A stretch of 64,000 bases of DNA. It comes from Gillisella vitis (GTDB lineage Bacteria > Pseudomonadota > Alphaproteobacteria > Rhizobiales > Rhizobiaceae). The stretch spans positions 1 to 64,000 of the forward strand of contig NZ_JACHLU010000003.1 of NCBI RefSeq assembly GCF_014204625.1, in the 5' to 3' direction. Every line of letters begins with the position of its first letter. Position 1 is the stretch's first letter. A model generated the notes under the pieces. It did no database searches. It was not told the DNA's origin and saw only the letters and a program-made list of their open reading frames with translations. Shown here piece after piece: positions 27,104-36,587 of the stretch. A program made the position numbers and the translations under genes.

Positions 27104-27906
27104 TCTTGTTTTGCTCCGGTGCCACTGGTGATTTCGCCGGATTTGATGACCTGAATCTTGCCGCCACCCACACCGCCTGTCAGCGATGCATCGGCAGAGG
27201 CGCTCTCCGGGTCTTGCGCGTCAGCCACCGAGCGCAATGCAAGCATCAGGCGCTTGGCGATTTGCTGGGCTGCGGCCAGCACCTGTACCTGTGCTGGTGT
27301 CAGCTCCAGCGTGGCCGTGGTGCCGATTACCGAACGGCGCCCGCCTTCTTTTTCCTCGATCTGCTGATCGATAGCCAACACCCGAATATTGGTCAGAACG
27401 GTTTCGGTGACGGGGATGTTGTTGGCGCTCATGCGCACCATGATGACATCAACGCGGTCATTGGGCAGGATGAAGCCGCCAGCGCCGGTGGCCACCGAAA
27501 TTTCTGTCGCAACGGCACGTTTGCCTGATGGAAGCAGCGCAGACATGGTGCTGCCCGAGGCATCGGCCACCTTTTCAATGCGGATAGGCTCGCCCTCAAA
27601 AATCGGCAGGCGCACCACGCTGCCGTTCAGATCGTTCATCGCATTGGGGCGCGCATCCTGCGTGATGAAGCCATTGACCAGATCATTCTTTGGCCAGGCC
27701 ATCCAGCGCATGGTACTGCCAGACAGGCGTGCGCCAACCGGCAAACTGCCCGATGCCACCAGAATGTTGACGGTCGGCTCCTTGACAACAGTTTTTTCAG
27801 TCTTGACGGGTGCCTGCTTTGGCCCGCTCAAACTCATGGCCAGCAATCCAGCTAGCCCTGCCGCCACAAGGGCAACAATCAGAATGAGAATGCGGGCGGG
27901 TTTCAT
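27100..27906 (-). CDS. cpaB: Tad pilus assembly protein CpaB/RcpC
   Basis: A 268-residue protein with one N-terminal membrane helix (5-25), an SAF domain (VNILVASGSLPVGARLSGS to EPIRIEKVADA) and the RcpC-type beta region (GFILPNDRVDVIMVRM, LTNIRVLAIDQQIEEKEGG, ATLELTPAQVQVLAAAQQ). It sits in the periplasm and is thought to link the secretin to peptidoglycan. A Gly/Ser-rich tail ends the protein. The gap to cpaA upstream is 109 bases, the widest in the operon, so an internal promoter is possible. Confidence 0.92.
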   Translation of the reverse strand: MKPARILILIVALVAAGLAGLLAMSLSGPKQAPVKTEKTVVKEPTVNILVASGSLPVGARLSGSTMRWMAWPKNDLVNGFITQDARPNAMNDLNGSVVRLPIFEGEPIRIEKVADASGSTMSALLPSGKRAVATEISVATGAGGFILPNDRVDVIMVRMSANNIPVTETVLTNIRVLAIDQQIEEKEGGRRSVIGTTATLELTPAQVQVLAAAQQIAKRLMLALRSVADAQDPESASADASLTGGVGGGKIQVIKSGEITSGTGAKQE

Positions 27907-28015
27907 GATCAGTCCTCAGGGGCAAGCGAATTGTCTTGCGGCTGAGAAGATCAGGAATTGGTGTAATTATGGTTAACAATTGCCTTATGGTTTTAGTTAA
28001 TAAGTGATTTAGCTG

Positions 28016-28528
28016 TTATTGTGTTGTGTTAAGTGCCTGCAAAATCAAGGGTGATTGAAGTGCACTGCAAAACCCGCCCACCGCTATGGCAATGCCGTAA
28101 GGAATTTTCTTTGCCATTAGAAGAGAGTTTGGCACGGGCAGGCGAAGCGCCAGAATGTGGGAGGATTGGCTGCGAATCAGCAAGATCAGCAGTGTCAGCA
28201 CACCGCCGAAGACGGCGACCTGAAGCAGAAACACCAGTAGACTGATGTTAAAGCCAAACCAGACGCTTGCGGCGGTCAGAAGCTTTGCATCGCCGCCGCC
28301 CATCACATTGAGGGCGAAAAACGCAAAGCAGGCGAAAAACACAATCAGCCCGGCCAGAAGATGAAGCCCAACATCGTGCCATGGCAAGCCAACAGCCGTG
28401 GCCAGCGCGGCAAAGCCCAACAGCAAGGCAACCGGGATACTATTCGGAATTTTCATCGAGAATAGATCGGTCAAGGCCGCCGTTGACAGGCCAAGCGGAA
28501 AGATGAGCAGTAAGAGTGCAGCCATCAT
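28016..28528 (-). CDS. cpaA: Prepilin peptidase CpaA
   Basis: A 170-residue A24 aspartic protease with about six membrane helices and no N-terminal methylase domain, as usual for Tad systems. Catalytic aspartates are in the first loop (STAALTDLFSMKIPN) and in the GGGDAK motif (FALNVMGGGDAKLLTA). It cleaves Flp and the TadE-like pseudopilins. I use the first of two adjacent ATGs (28528); the frame is open to 28624 but that part is hydrophilic and crosses the flp terminator. The ribosome site is weak. Confidence 0.9.
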   Translation of the reverse strand: MMAALLLLIFPLGLSTAALTDLFSMKIPNSIPVALLLGFAALATAVGLPWHDVGLHLLAGLIVFFACFAFFALNVMGGGDAKLLTAASVWFGFNISLLVFLLQVAVFGGVLTLLILLIRSQSSHILALRLPVPNSLLMAKKIPYGIAIAVGGFCSALQSPLILQALNTTQ

Positions 28529-28590
28529 GGCAAAAATCCCGTGTTTACGGGCGGAGAATAGACTGGAACTGTAAATAACAGGTTTGGTCC

Positions 28591-28622
28591 GTAAAAAGAA
28601 AAGCCGCCTCAATTGAGGCGGC
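28591..28622 (-). terminator. Attenuating terminator after flp
   Basis: The perfect palindrome 28603-28622 (GCCGCCTCAATTGAGGCGGC) is followed on the minus strand by TTTTCTTTTTAC. It lies between flp and cpaA, so most transcripts should stop here, giving far more pilin than machinery. Confidence 0.85.
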
Positions 28623-28652
28623 AACTCGTTTATCCAAATCTGAAAATGTGGA

Positions 28653-28868
28653 TTAGTCGTCCGTACCTGTTGTTGTTGTTGTTGTATTAGTATTCGTAGC
28701 AGCGGTTGTCATCCGCGTGCCGATATTTGTGAATACGGTGTTAATTTGCGTGCCGATCGTCGTCGCGCCAGCAATCAGTGCCACGGAAATCAAGGCGGCA
28801 ATCAGACCGTATTCAATGGCGGTTGCGCCCGATTCATCTTTAAGAAAACGTGCAAAAATCTTGGACAT
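28653..28868 (-). CDS. flp: Flp/Fap-type pilin
   Basis: A 71-residue pilin precursor. The leader is short (residues 1-14) and cleavage is expected after Gly14 in ESG-ATAIEYGLIAAL, with Glu at +5 and Tyr at +6 of the mature pilin, the Flp hallmark. One hydrophobic helix follows, then a tail that is almost only Thr, Ala and Asn, an odd low-complexity end likely exposed on the fibre and possibly glycosylated. The ATG at 28868 has AGGA upstream. It heads the operon (ctpA position). Confidence 0.94.
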   Translation of the reverse strand: MSKIFARFLKDESGATAIEYGLIAALISVALIAGATTIGTQINTVFTNIGTRMTTAATNTNTTTTTTGTDD

Positions 28869-29318
28869 GTTGGTTTCCTGCTCCAAAAGGTTGATCAGCT
28901 CCGTCAGCTGTTGCCGCTGATCGGATGTGCGAAAATTACAAGCTATGCTGTTGCAATTGGCTTAAGAATTCAAGTTAACCAATGCTGAATTGGACGTGCT
29001 GTTTTACGGTTATGATCCTGTAAAATGCTTTATGGGTTGATGTCTTGAATTGCGTTCTATCTTCGATTTATGTCGGCAATATGAAAGTTCTACCATGGCG
29101 TGTTTTGTCGCACCCTCATAGTTTTTATCAGAATTTTCCCATTTTTCAAGGTTATTACGCAACTGTTAATTGAGTTGCTTTGTAGGGATTCATTTACTAT
29201 TTTGCGCAAGAATAATACGGGTTCTGTCTCGGAAATCTGTTTCAATATGGGGCTTTATCCTGCCTTTTCCTTGGCGTCGTGATTTAATACGAGACATGAG
29301 TTGCATTTGGAGACGTTG
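28869..29318. other. Divergent promoter region of flp and the orphan secretin-domain gene
   Basis: About 450 AT-rich bases with no coding signature in six frames. It must hold the promoters of the Flp operon (leftward) and of the gene at 29319 (rightward). I could not choose -35/-10 boxes with confidence. Confidence 0.5.
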
Positions 29319-29780
29319 ATGCGCAGGCAAAAGGCTAAAGCATGTCACAATAAGCAGGCTTTCGGCATCATGGTGCGCGGACTGGTGCTGGCCATTGCCA
29401 TGATGGCGGCGGCGTCCGGTATGGCCCATGCCGAGAGTGATATGCTGCGGGTTTTTATGAATCAGGCGCGAATCCTGAAGCTGGACCGGCCGATCAGCAA
29501 GGTCATCATTGGCAATGACAAGGTTGCCGATGCAACTGTGGCCGATGCCAAAACCATTGTGCTCACGGGTCGCAGTTTTGGCACCACCAATATTGTGCTG
29601 CTCGATCGTGATGGCAATGCGGTGCTGGACAGGCGCATTCTGGTGTCGATTGATGAGGGCAACACCGTGCGGGTTTTCAAGCAGACCGAACGCACGGTTC
29701 TGTCCTGTGATCCCAATTGCGAGGAGCATTCAAAGCTGGTCAATACCGCGAATACGGCAGCATCGAATAAGACCAATTGA
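29319..29780 (+). CDS. Periplasmic protein with secretin-type N-terminal pilus domain
   Basis: A 153-residue exported protein: signal peptide to about residue 38 (AASGMAHA), then a domain (RVFMNQARILKLDRPISKVI, VLTGRSFGTTNIVLLDRDGN) that matches the N-terminal pilus domain of CpaC-type secretins. It has no barrel. Two cysteines (SCDPNCEE) lie near the end. Being next to the Flp operon, it may cap or extend the CpaC periplasmic ring; this is inference. The ATG at 29319 follows GGAG. Confidence 0.82.
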   Translation: MRRQKAKACHNKQAFGIMVRGLVLAIAMMAAASGMAHAESDMLRVFMNQARILKLDRPISKVIIGNDKVADATVADAKTIVLTGRSFGTTNIVLLDRDGNAVLDRRILVSIDEGNTVRVFKQTERTVLSCDPNCEEHSKLVNTANTAASNKTN

Positions 29781-29792
29781 TGTGAAAAGGCT

Positions 29793-29960
29793 TTAACAGG
29801 CTGCTGAAAAACTCGAGCCGGGTTTAAAATGGTCTGTTTCGGTGATTGAAAAGCGCCAAAAAAGCATTGCATATGATCGATATGCGCTGTTTTTGGGCAC
29901 TTTTTCTCCCCAAAACATCCTCATTTTCAACTCCACCTGACTTTTTCAGCAGCCTGTTAA
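29793..29960. mobile_element. MITE-like element with inverted ends
   Basis: The 19-base ends TTAACAGGCTGCTGAAAAA (29793-29811) and the exact complement (29942-29960) bound about 160 bases with no gene. The CAGGCTGCTGAAAAA type end is like the termini of IS elements with TTAA targets, and TTAA here may be the target duplication. A long internal hairpin is centred on 29880 (GCATATGATCGATATGC). It sits between the orphan pilus protein and the TadE pair and could end transcription of the former. Confidence 0.82.
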
Positions 29961-30103
29961 CATTATTGCTGTTTTGAATTTTATCAGCATGATCAAACAA
30001 ACAGTTTGTGACAATCCCTGCGCAAGCGCCGTTAATTTATAAACGAAAATGAAATATTTTAGCCCCCTAATCTGGAGCCCGGTTTAACAATCGGCGTTGA
30101 GCA

Positions 30104-30730
30104 ATGATTTTTCTGACGCGGACCTGTGAGAGTCGGTCCAGACCTCGCCATAAAACATGGTTTCAGTTGTTCAGGCGTTTTCGGCGCTCGCGTGACGGCT
30201 CGGCGGCCATTGAATTTGCCATTCTGGCTATTCCCTATTTTCTGATTGTTTTTGCCATTCTGGAAACCTTCATCGCCTTCATTGCCGAGCAGGTGGTGAC
30301 ATCCGCCGTGGATACGCTGGGTCGGGAGATCCGCACCGGCAATATTACCAATGATCAAAGCAAAACGACCTATACGACCGAAGCGCAATTCCGCCAGCTT
30401 TTCTGCGATGAGATTTCCTTCATGATGCGCTGTGATGCCGCCGAGGTTGCCACGCCAGACCGGCTTTATCTGGATGTGCGTAGCTTTACCTCTTTTGCAG
30501 ACATCCCCAAAATCATCACCACCGCATCAGGCAGTCTCGACACCAGCAGTTTTGCTTTTGCACCCGGCGGAGCCGACTCAATCAACATGGTGCGTGCCTA
30601 TTATTACTGGCCGGTAACGGCAGATCTCGTTCGCTCTTATATTGCCAATATTCACCGGCCCGGTAAAACCAGCAATTCCGACTTTCTGATTGTTGAGACA
30701 ACCGCTTTTCAGAGCGAGAATTATCCATGA
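30104..30730 (+). CDS. TadE-like pseudopilin
   Basis: A 208-residue Tad-pathway minor pilin. After a basic leader (1-32, RSRPRHKTWFQLFRRFRRSRD) the motif G-SAAIEFAILAIPYFLI gives the prepilin peptidase site (Glu at +5, Phe at +6) and a membrane helix. The C-terminal part (60-208) has a cysteine pair region (FCDEISFMMRCDA) and is periplasmic. It probably helps initiate or cap the fibre. It overlaps the next TadE gene as ATGA. Confidence 0.85.
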   Translation: MIFLTRTCESRSRPRHKTWFQLFRRFRRSRDGSAAIEFAILAIPYFLIVFAILETFIAFIAEQVVTSAVDTLGREIRTGNITNDQSKTTYTTEAQFRQLFCDEISFMMRCDAAEVATPDRLYLDVRSFTSFADIPKIITTASGSLDTSSFAFAPGGADSINMVRAYYYWPVTADLVRSYIANIHRPGKTSNSDFLIVETTAFQSENYP

Positions 30731-31311
30731 GGCTCTGGGGTCATATCATCAAGCCCATGGGGTCTCGCTTTCGGCAGATGATGCAGGATCGCTCCGGGAT
30801 CGGTGCGGTTGAGTTTGCGCTGATCGTGCCTCTCCTGCTTTTGCTCTATCTGGGCGCTTTTGAGCTGACATTGGGATTGGGCATTGCCTCGCGGGCCACA
30901 TCCAGCGCCGGTGCCATTGCCGATATTGTCGCACGCAAGGAAAGCAGCTTTACCAAGTCGTTTCTGGCCACCATGCCGGACGTGGCTGCGGGGATTTTTG
31001 CACCGAAATCCACCACGGGCTATGGCCTGAAGATCAGCGGCATTCAGGTGGATGCCAGTCTCAACGGAAAAATTGTCTGGTCCTGGGCACAGGACGGCAC
31101 GACGCCCTATGTGGTAGGAGCAGCTGTAACGCTGCCATCCGGCATGGCGGCGGCCAGCACCTCGTTTGTGCATGTCGAGTTTTCGATTCCCTATCGATTG
31201 GTCGCCTATCTGCCCGGAATGGCGGGCTCGTCGGCCAGCACCATCACGATCAGCCGGGATTATTATTACCGTCAGCGCACCACCGATGCGGTCACCTGCT
31301 CGGATTGCTAA
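30727..31311 (+). CDS. Second TadE-like pseudopilin
   Basis: A 194-residue protein. The processing site reads RSG-IGAVEFALIVPLLLLLYL, with Glu at +5 and Phe at +6, followed by the hydrophobic helix and a periplasmic beta-rich domain ending in a CSDC motif. It is translationally coupled to the first TadE-like gene. Because TadE and TadF usually work as a pair, this may be the TadF equivalent. Downstream, 31340-31367 forms a 9-bp hairpin (GCGATTTGC) before deoB, without a T tract. Confidence 0.83.
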   Translation: MRLWGHIIKPMGSRFRQMMQDRSGIGAVEFALIVPLLLLLYLGAFELTLGLGIASRATSSAGAIADIVARKESSFTKSFLATMPDVAAGIFAPKSTTGYGLKISGIQVDASLNGKIVWSWAQDGTTPYVVGAAVTLPSGMAAASTSFVHVEFSIPYRLVAYLPGMAGSSASTITISRDYYYRQRTTDAVTCSDC

Positions 31312-31442
31312 ATAATCGTCGTAGATCACGCCTTCACCCGCGATTTGCAACCGCGGCCGCAAATCGCTATGCAACAGATAATACAGCGCCGTACGCCCTA
31401 TAGGGTGAGAGGTGCTGCAAGATAAACGGTGTTGGGTGATCT

Positions 31443-32663
31443 ATGGCGCGGGCATTCCTGTTTGTTCTCGATTCCTTTGGTGTCGGCGGTGCTCCGGATG
31501 CGCATCATTATCGTGATGAAGGGGCTGATACGCTGGGCCATATCGCCGAGTTTTGTGCTGCCGGTGCCGCGGATCGGGCGGGTCTGCGCACAGGGCCATT
31601 GCAGCTTCCCAATATGTCGGCCCTTGGCCTGATGCATATTGCCAAAATGGCATCGGGGGCGATACCGGCGGGCATGGCCATGCCCGATCGAACGTTTGGA
31701 CTCTATGGGGCAGCCTCTGAACTGTCCAAAGGCAAGGACACGCCCTCCGGCCATTGGGAAATTGCAGGCACACCCGTGATGTTTGATTGGGGATATTTCC
31801 CAACGGAGGGTGACGCTTTTTCTGCGGAACTGGTCGAGCAAATCTGTCAAAAGGCCAATCTGCCCGGCATTCTGGGCAATTGCCATGCCTCTGGCACAGA
31901 CATTATTGCGCGTCTGGGGCAGGAGCATTGCCGCAGCGCCAGACCGATCTGCTATACATCGTCGGATTCGGTGTTTCAAATTGCCGCCCATGAGCGTTAT
32001 TTCGGTCTGGAACGGCTGCTGAAGCTGTGCGAAATCGTCCGTGAAATTCTGATGCCCTATAATATTGGCAGGGTGATTGCCCGCCCCTTTATCGGCGAAA
32101 CACCCGCCACATTTGAGCGCACCGGCAATCGCCGCGATTATTCGGTTTTGCCGCCGGAACCCACGCTGCTGGATCGCCTCTCGAAGGCCGAGCGCACCGT
32201 TCATGCCATTGGCAAGATTGGCGATATTTTTGCCCATCAAGGCACGAGCCGCGAAATCAAGGCCAGCGGCAATACGGCCCTGATGGACACAACGCTGCGG
32301 GTGATGGATGAGGCCAAGGATGGTGATCTGGTGTTCACCAATTTCGTCGATTTCGACATGCTCTATGGCCATCGCCGCGATGTAGCGGGCTATGCGGCGG
32401 CGCTGGAAGCCTTTGATGACTGGTTGCCAACCGTTTATCGCAAGCTTGTGCCGGGTGATCTGGTGATTCTGAGCGCGGACCACGGCTGCGACCCCACCTG
32501 GCGCGGAACCGATCATACCCGCGAGCGGGTGCCGATCATGGGCTTTGGTCCCGGCATTCGCAGTCGCGCCATTGGCGTGCGCTCCACCTTTGCCGATATT
32601 GGCGAGAGCATCGCCGCCCATCTTGGCATCGCCGCCGGTGCCCATGGCAGGAGTTTTCTATGA
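31443..32663 (+). CDS. deoB: Phosphopentomutase
   Basis: A 406-residue metalloenzyme of the alkaline phosphatase superfamily that converts ribose-1-phosphate and deoxyribose-1-phosphate to the 5-phosphates. The first metal ligand is in [13 protein letters not shown], the second set in [20 protein letters not shown], and the DeoB cap domain lies at about 100-220 ([11 protein letters not shown]). First of a three-gene salvage group deoB-add-upp; its stop overlaps the add start as ATGA. It would act on products of the phosphorylases encoded at 58.7-61.7 kb. Confidence 0.96.
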   Translation: MARAFLFVLDSFGVGGAPDAHHYRDEGADTLGHIAEFCAAGAADRAGLRTGPLQLPNMSALGLMHIAKMASGAIPAGMAMPDRTFGLYGAASELSKGKDTPSGHWEIAGTPVMFDWGYFPTEGDAFSAELVEQICQKANLPGILGNCHASGTDIIARLGQEHCRSARPICYTSSDSVFQIAAHERYFGLERLLKLCEIVREILMPYNIGRVIARPFIGETPATFERTGNRRDYSVLPPEPTLLDRLSKAERTVHAIGKIGDIFAHQGTSREIKASGNTALMDTTLRVMDEAKDGDLVFTNFVDFDMLYGHRRDVAGYAAALEAFDDWLPTVYRKLVPGDLVILSADHGCDPTWRGTDHTRERVPIMGFGPGIRSRAIGVRSTFADIGESIAAHLGIAAGAHGRSFL

Positions 32664-33658
32664 CCGTCAATCTGCTGAAAGCCGAATTGCACTGCCATGT
32701 CGAGGGTGCGGCCCCGCCAGCCCTCACGTTGTTGCAGGCAGAAAAATATGGCATCGATTCCCGCTCTTTTGTGCGCAACGGGGCCTATGTCTGGCAGGAT
32801 TTTACCAGTTTTATAGCCTGCTATGATTTTGTCGCCTCGGTGTTTCGGACAGAAGAGGATTATGCGGCCTTGGCTGAGACCTATCTGTGTGAGCTTGCAG
32901 ACGTCAAGACAATCTATAGTGAGCTATTTGTATCGCCCGATCATGGCGAAGCGGTGGGTCTATCGGCGGAGGCCTATATTGACGGTCTGGCTGAAGGCAT
33001 TGTGCGGGCGCGGGAAAAGACCGGCATTGAATGCCGGATGGTGATCATTGGCGAGCGGCACTTAGGCCCCGACAATGTGTTGCGCCGGGCCAAATGGCTG
33101 GCCAAGTACAGCCACCCGCTGGTCACGGGCTTTAACATGGCAGGCGAAGAACGCATGAACTGCGTTGCCGACTATGCGCCCGCCTTTGCCATTGCCAAAG
33201 AGGCTGGCTATGGCATCACCATTCATGCCGGTGAATTGTGTGGAGCCTTTAGCGTGGCGGATGCGCTGGATCATGTCGGCCCAAGTCGCATTGGCCATGG
33301 GGTGCGCTCCATTGAAGATGCCGATCTGGTCAAGCGCCTCGCTGATCTCGGCACGGTTTTGGAAGTCTGCCCAGCTTCCAATCTGGCTTTGAAGGTATTT
33401 CCCGATCAGCAGAGCCACCCGATGCGGCAATTGGCTGACGCCGGGGTACGTCTGTGCATTAATTCCGATGATCCGCCATTTTTCCACACCTCGCTGGCGC
33501 AGGATTATGAGATTGTCGCCAACATGGGCTTTGATCGGTCCGAGATCAACGCCATGACTCGCACCGCTATTGAGGCAGCATTTGTCGATGAGGCCACCCG
33601 TGCACGGCTGCTTTTGCGCCTTGATGGGGCGTCAATTGGGGATGAGACGGCAAAATAG
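32660..33658 (+). CDS. add: Adenosine deaminase
   Basis: A 332-residue TIM-barrel amidohydrolase. The zinc ligands are seen in ELHCHVEGA and IHAGE, the catalytic His in GPSRIGHG, and the Asp pair in INSDDPP. It deaminates adenosine and deoxyadenosine to inosine and deoxyinosine, which the purine nucleoside phosphorylase can then split. It starts inside the deoB stop codon, so the two are translationally coupled. Confidence 0.94.
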   Translation: MTVNLLKAELHCHVEGAAPPALTLLQAEKYGIDSRSFVRNGAYVWQDFTSFIACYDFVASVFRTEEDYAALAETYLCELADVKTIYSELFVSPDHGEAVGLSAEAYIDGLAEGIVRAREKTGIECRMVIIGERHLGPDNVLRRAKWLAKYSHPLVTGFNMAGEERMNCVADYAPAFAIAKEAGYGITIHAGELCGAFSVADALDHVGPSRIGHGVRSIEDADLVKRLADLGTVLEVCPASNLALKVFPDQQSHPMRQLADAGVRLCINSDDPPFFHTSLAQDYEIVANMGFDRSEINAMTRTAIEAAFVDEATRARLLLRLDGASIGDETAK

Positions 33659-33740
33659 CCTGCACGCTCTTGCCCTTTAGGGCTATTCTTGGAACAGAAT
33701 GGCTTCAAGATCAGAGCAATAAACATAAGAAGGTTCTCTC

Positions 33741-34370
33741 ATGGACGGCGTAACAGTCATCAATCACCCCCTCGTGCAGCACAAGCTGTCTTTCATGCGG
33801 CGCAAGGAAACCTCGACAGCGGGCTTTCGGCGGTTGCTGCGGGAAATTTCCACGCTGTTGTGCTATGAAGTGACCCGTGATCTGGAACTGACCATGGAAA
33901 CCATAGAAACCCCGATGGAAGAGATGGAAACTCCGGTGCTGGAAGGCAAGAAGCTGGTGTTTGCCTCGATCCTGCGGGCTGGCAACGGTCTTCTGGAAGG
34001 CATGTTGGATCTGGTGCCGTCTGCCCGTGTTTCCCACGTTGGCGTCTACCGCGACCATGAAACCCTGCAAGCGGTGGAATATTACTTCAAGGCCCCGGAA
34101 AGCCTGTCTGAGCGCTTGGTGATTGTGGTGGACCCAATGCTGGCCACTGGCAATTCGTCTATTGCCGCCGTTGACAAGTTGAAGGAACGGGGCGCGAAAA
34201 ACCTGCGCTTTGTCTGCCTGCTGGCAGCCCCGGAAGGCATCAAGAATTTCCGCGAGGCGCACCCGGATGTGCATGTGTACACGGCTGCCATTGATAGCCA
34301 TTTGAACGAACACGGCTATATCGTGCCGGGTCTGGGCGATGCGGGCGACCGCATGTATGGCACCAAGTAA
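33741..34370 (+). CDS. upp: Uracil phosphoribosyltransferase
   Basis: A 209-residue enzyme making UMP from uracil and PRPP. The PRPP loop reads [14 protein letters not shown], the substrate segment is [13 protein letters not shown], and the C-terminal uracil loop is [19 protein letters not shown]. It rescues uracil released by the deoA-type phosphorylase. It lies 82 bases after add with its own AAGGTTCTC-type site, and ends at a strong terminator, so the three genes form a likely operon. Confidence 0.96.
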   Translation: MDGVTVINHPLVQHKLSFMRRKETSTAGFRRLLREISTLLCYEVTRDLELTMETIETPMEEMETPVLEGKKLVFASILRAGNGLLEGMLDLVPSARVSHVGVYRDHETLQAVEYYFKAPESLSERLVIVVDPMLATGNSSIAAVDKLKERGAKNLRFVCLLAAPEGIKNFREAHPDVHVYTAAIDSHLNEHGYIVPGLGDAGDRMYGTK

Positions 34371-34395
34371 GGCTTGATTAACCGTAATGCCATGC

Positions 34396-34426
34396 AACCC
34401 CGGTGCCTGTCGCCGGGGTTTGTTTT
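34396..34426 (+). terminator. Intrinsic terminator after upp
   Basis: AACCCCGG (34396-34403) pairs with CCGGGGTT (34413-34420), followed by TGTTTTT. Confidence 0.85.
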
Positions 34427-34499
34427 TAAGCTGTATGGTTCACTGGAATGAAGCTCTGGCGTTGATATGCCAACAGTGGATGTGTGGGAGGTAAAGGCC

Positions 34500-35012
34500 A
34501 TGTTGAAACGGGTTTTGGTCTTTGCCGGGGTGGTGGTGGTGGCGGCAACGCAGCTTCCCGCCTATTTGCAGCGCCATATGGACACGGCAACCACGCCCTC
34601 AACCGTGCAAACCACACCGGATGCGCCGCCGCCGGGTCTGGAACAGGCGTTGGTGGTCGCCGATCGCAATGGTCATTTCACCACCACGTTTCGTATCAAT
34701 GACAAAGCTGTTGATGGGATGATCGATACCGGCGCATCCTCTGTCGCCATCAATGACAGCACGGCCTGTCGCCTGGGGTTTGGTGGCTCTGCTCTCGATT
34801 TCAAATACAAGGTCAATACCGCCAATGGTCAGGTGCTGGCGGCAGCCGTGATGCTGGATCGCGTCGAAGTGGGCGGTGTGCGCGTACAACAGGTGCAGGC
34901 CATGGTGTTGCCCGATAAGGCGCTCTCCGGCACACTGATCGGCATGACATTTTTGAACAGGCTGGGCAGTTACAAAGTGGAAAATGGCCAGATGCGGCTT
35001 AGTCAGCGGTGA
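34500..35012 (+). CDS. Membrane-anchored clan AA aspartic protease
   Basis: A 170-residue retropepsin-like protein. A single N-terminal membrane helix (3-20) precedes a linker rich in Pro and Thr and the protease domain, whose catalytic motif is MIDTGASSVAI. One motif per chain means it must dimerise. The C-terminal flap region ends GTLIGMTFLNRLGSYKVENG, typical of the TIGR02281 family common in alphaproteobacteria. Substrates are unknown; the active site is probably periplasmic. The ATG at 34500 follows GGGAGGTAAAGG. Confidence 0.85.
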   Translation: MLKRVLVFAGVVVVAATQLPAYLQRHMDTATTPSTVQTTPDAPPPGLEQALVVADRNGHFTTTFRINDKAVDGMIDTGASSVAINDSTACRLGFGGSALDFKYKVNTANGQVLAAAVMLDRVEVGGVRVQQVQAMVLPDKALSGTLIGMTFLNRLGSYKVENGQMRLSQR

Positions 35013-35061
35013 AGCGGCCTATGGGGCCGCTTCCAGAAGCGATTATCAATCCCTTTTGTCT

Positions 35062-35697
35062 TCAATGCGCGCCGGACATATCGCCGAGCACTTCCTTGGA
35101 AGCCACGGTGGAATCGGCATTGAGCTTGTAAACCATCGGCACGCCGGTGGCCAAATTCACGCCCAGAATCTGTTCCTTGGTCAGCTTGTCCAGCACCATC
35201 ACCAGCGAGCGCAGCGAGTTGCCGTGGGCGGCGACCAGCACGGTTTCGCCCCGCAGCACGCGCGGCAGTATTTCGGTCATGTAATAGGGCCAGACGCGCG
35301 CGCCCGTATCCCGCAGGCTTTCGCCGCCCGGAGGTGGGATGTCATAGGACCGGCGCCAGATATGCACCTGTTCCTCACCCCATTTGGCGCGGGCGTCATC
35401 CTTGTTGAGGCCGGACAGATCGCCGTAATCGCGCTCATTCAGGGCTTCATCGCGGATGGTTTCAAGGCCAGCCTGACCCACATTGTCCAAAATGATGCCG
35501 CAGGTTTTCTGCGCGCGGGACAGGGCCGAGGTATAGGCCACATCAAACTTGATGCCGTAGTCTGCCAGCGCCTTGCCACCGGCATTGGCTTCTTGCACGC
35601 CCAGTTCGGTCAGGTCTGGATCGCGCCAGCCGGTGAACAGGTTTTTCAAATTCCAATCGCTCTGGCCGTGGCGCACGAGCACGAGGGTACCAGTCAT
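35062..35697 (-). CDS. gpmA: 2,3-bisphosphoglycerate-dependent phosphoglycerate mutase
   Basis: A 211-residue histidine phosphatase-fold enzyme of glycolysis. The phospho-accepting His is in [10 protein letters not shown], the second in VAAHGNSLR, and the mutase-specific [11 protein letters not shown] and [11 protein letters not shown] are present, separating it from plain phosphatases. The ATG at 35697 follows GAGGA; an upstream TTG adds two residues. It is in a minus-strand run with dapB, glk, mgsA and mepA; gaps are 21-74 bases, so one operon is likely. Confidence 0.94.
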   Translation of the reverse strand: MTGTLVLVRHGQSDWNLKNLFTGWRDPDLTELGVQEANAGGKALADYGIKFDVAYTSALSRAQKTCGIILDNVGQAGLETIRDEALNERDYGDLSGLNKDDARAKWGEEQVHIWRRSYDIPPPGGESLRDTGARVWPYYMTEILPRVLRGETVLVAAHGNSLRSLVMVLDKLTKEQILGVNLATGVPMVYKLNADSTVASKEVLGDMSGAH

Positions 35698-35718
35698 CGA
35701 CAAATCCTCTCACTTATA

Positions 35719-36558
35719 TCAGTTGGTTGCTGCCAGCCCGAGCACATCGAGCATGGAATAAAGACCGGGCTTTTGATCCCGCGCCCACAGAGCGGCTTTC
35801 ACCGCGCCGCGAGCAAAAATAGAACGATCACCTGCGCTGTGCGACAGCGTGACAATCTCGCCTTCGCCCGCCAGCAGCACCGAATGCTCGCCAATCACTG
35901 AGCCACCGCGTAAAGTTGCAAAGCCAATTGAGCCAGCCTCGCGCGGGCCGGTATGACCATCGCGCACTTTCACGGCCTTGTCTTTGAGGTCAATGCCACG
36001 GCCTGCCGCTGCTGCTTCACCCAGCAATAGAGCGGTGCCGGATGGCGCATCCACCTTGTGCTTGTGGTGCATTTCCAGCACTTCAATATCCCAGCCTGTC
36101 GCATCCAGCGCTTTTGCCGCCTGCTGCACCAGAACCGAGAGAAGATTGACGCCAAGGCTCATATTGCCGGATTTGACCAGCCGCGCATGGCGCGATGCGG
36201 CTTCAAATTTTGCCTGATCGGCCTCTGAGCATCCCGTGGTGCCAATCACATGCACAATGCGGGCTTGAGCGGCAAGGGCCGCAAATTCCACCGAGGCTTC
36301 CGGTCTGGTAAAGTCGATCACACCATCGGCATGAACGAAGGCGGCCAATGCATCATCGGTGACGGTGACGCCAAGGGCACCAAGCCCTGCCAACTCACCG
36401 GCATCTTTGCCCAGTGCGGCAGAGCCAGAGCGTTCAACAGCGGCATGTAGAACGGCACCTTCTGTCTCAGCAATAATACGGATCAACGCTTGTCCCATAC
36501 GGCCACTCGCGCCCACCACCACCAGCTTCATTGGCCCTGTGCCATCCGCTGTTGCCAT
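35719..36558 (-). CDS. dapB: 4-hydroxy-tetrahydrodipicolinate reductase
   Basis: A 279-residue enzyme of lysine and diaminopimelate synthesis. The nucleotide loop is [12 protein letters not shown], the catalytic motif [16 protein letters not shown] contains the His and Lys, and the dimer segment [15 protein letters not shown] is typical. Residues 1-9 before MKLVVVG may be extra; the annotated ATG at 36558 has no strong site, and the internal ATG at 36531 is an alternative start. Its place between gpmA and glk is conserved in rhizobia as far as I recall. Confidence 0.94.
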   Translation of the reverse strand: MATADGTGPMKLVVVGASGRMGQALIRIIAETEGAVLHAAVERSGSAALGKDAGELAGLGALGVTVTDDALAAFVHADGVIDFTRPEASVEFAALAAQARIVHVIGTTGCSEADQAKFEAASRHARLVKSGNMSLGVNLLSVLVQQAAKALDATGWDIEVLEMHHKHKVDAPSGTALLLGEAAAAGRGIDLKDKAVKVRDGHTGPREAGSIGFATLRGGSVIGEHSVLLAGEGEIVTLSHSAGDRSIFARGAVKAALWARDQKPGLYSMLDVLGLAATN

Positions 36559-36587
36559 GTTTTCGTCTCCAGTTCTGATGTTTCGTC

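Noticed and set aside
31340..31367. Hairpin before deoB as a terminator or riboswitch
   Set aside because: Nine-bp stem without a T tract and without any known aptamer pattern.
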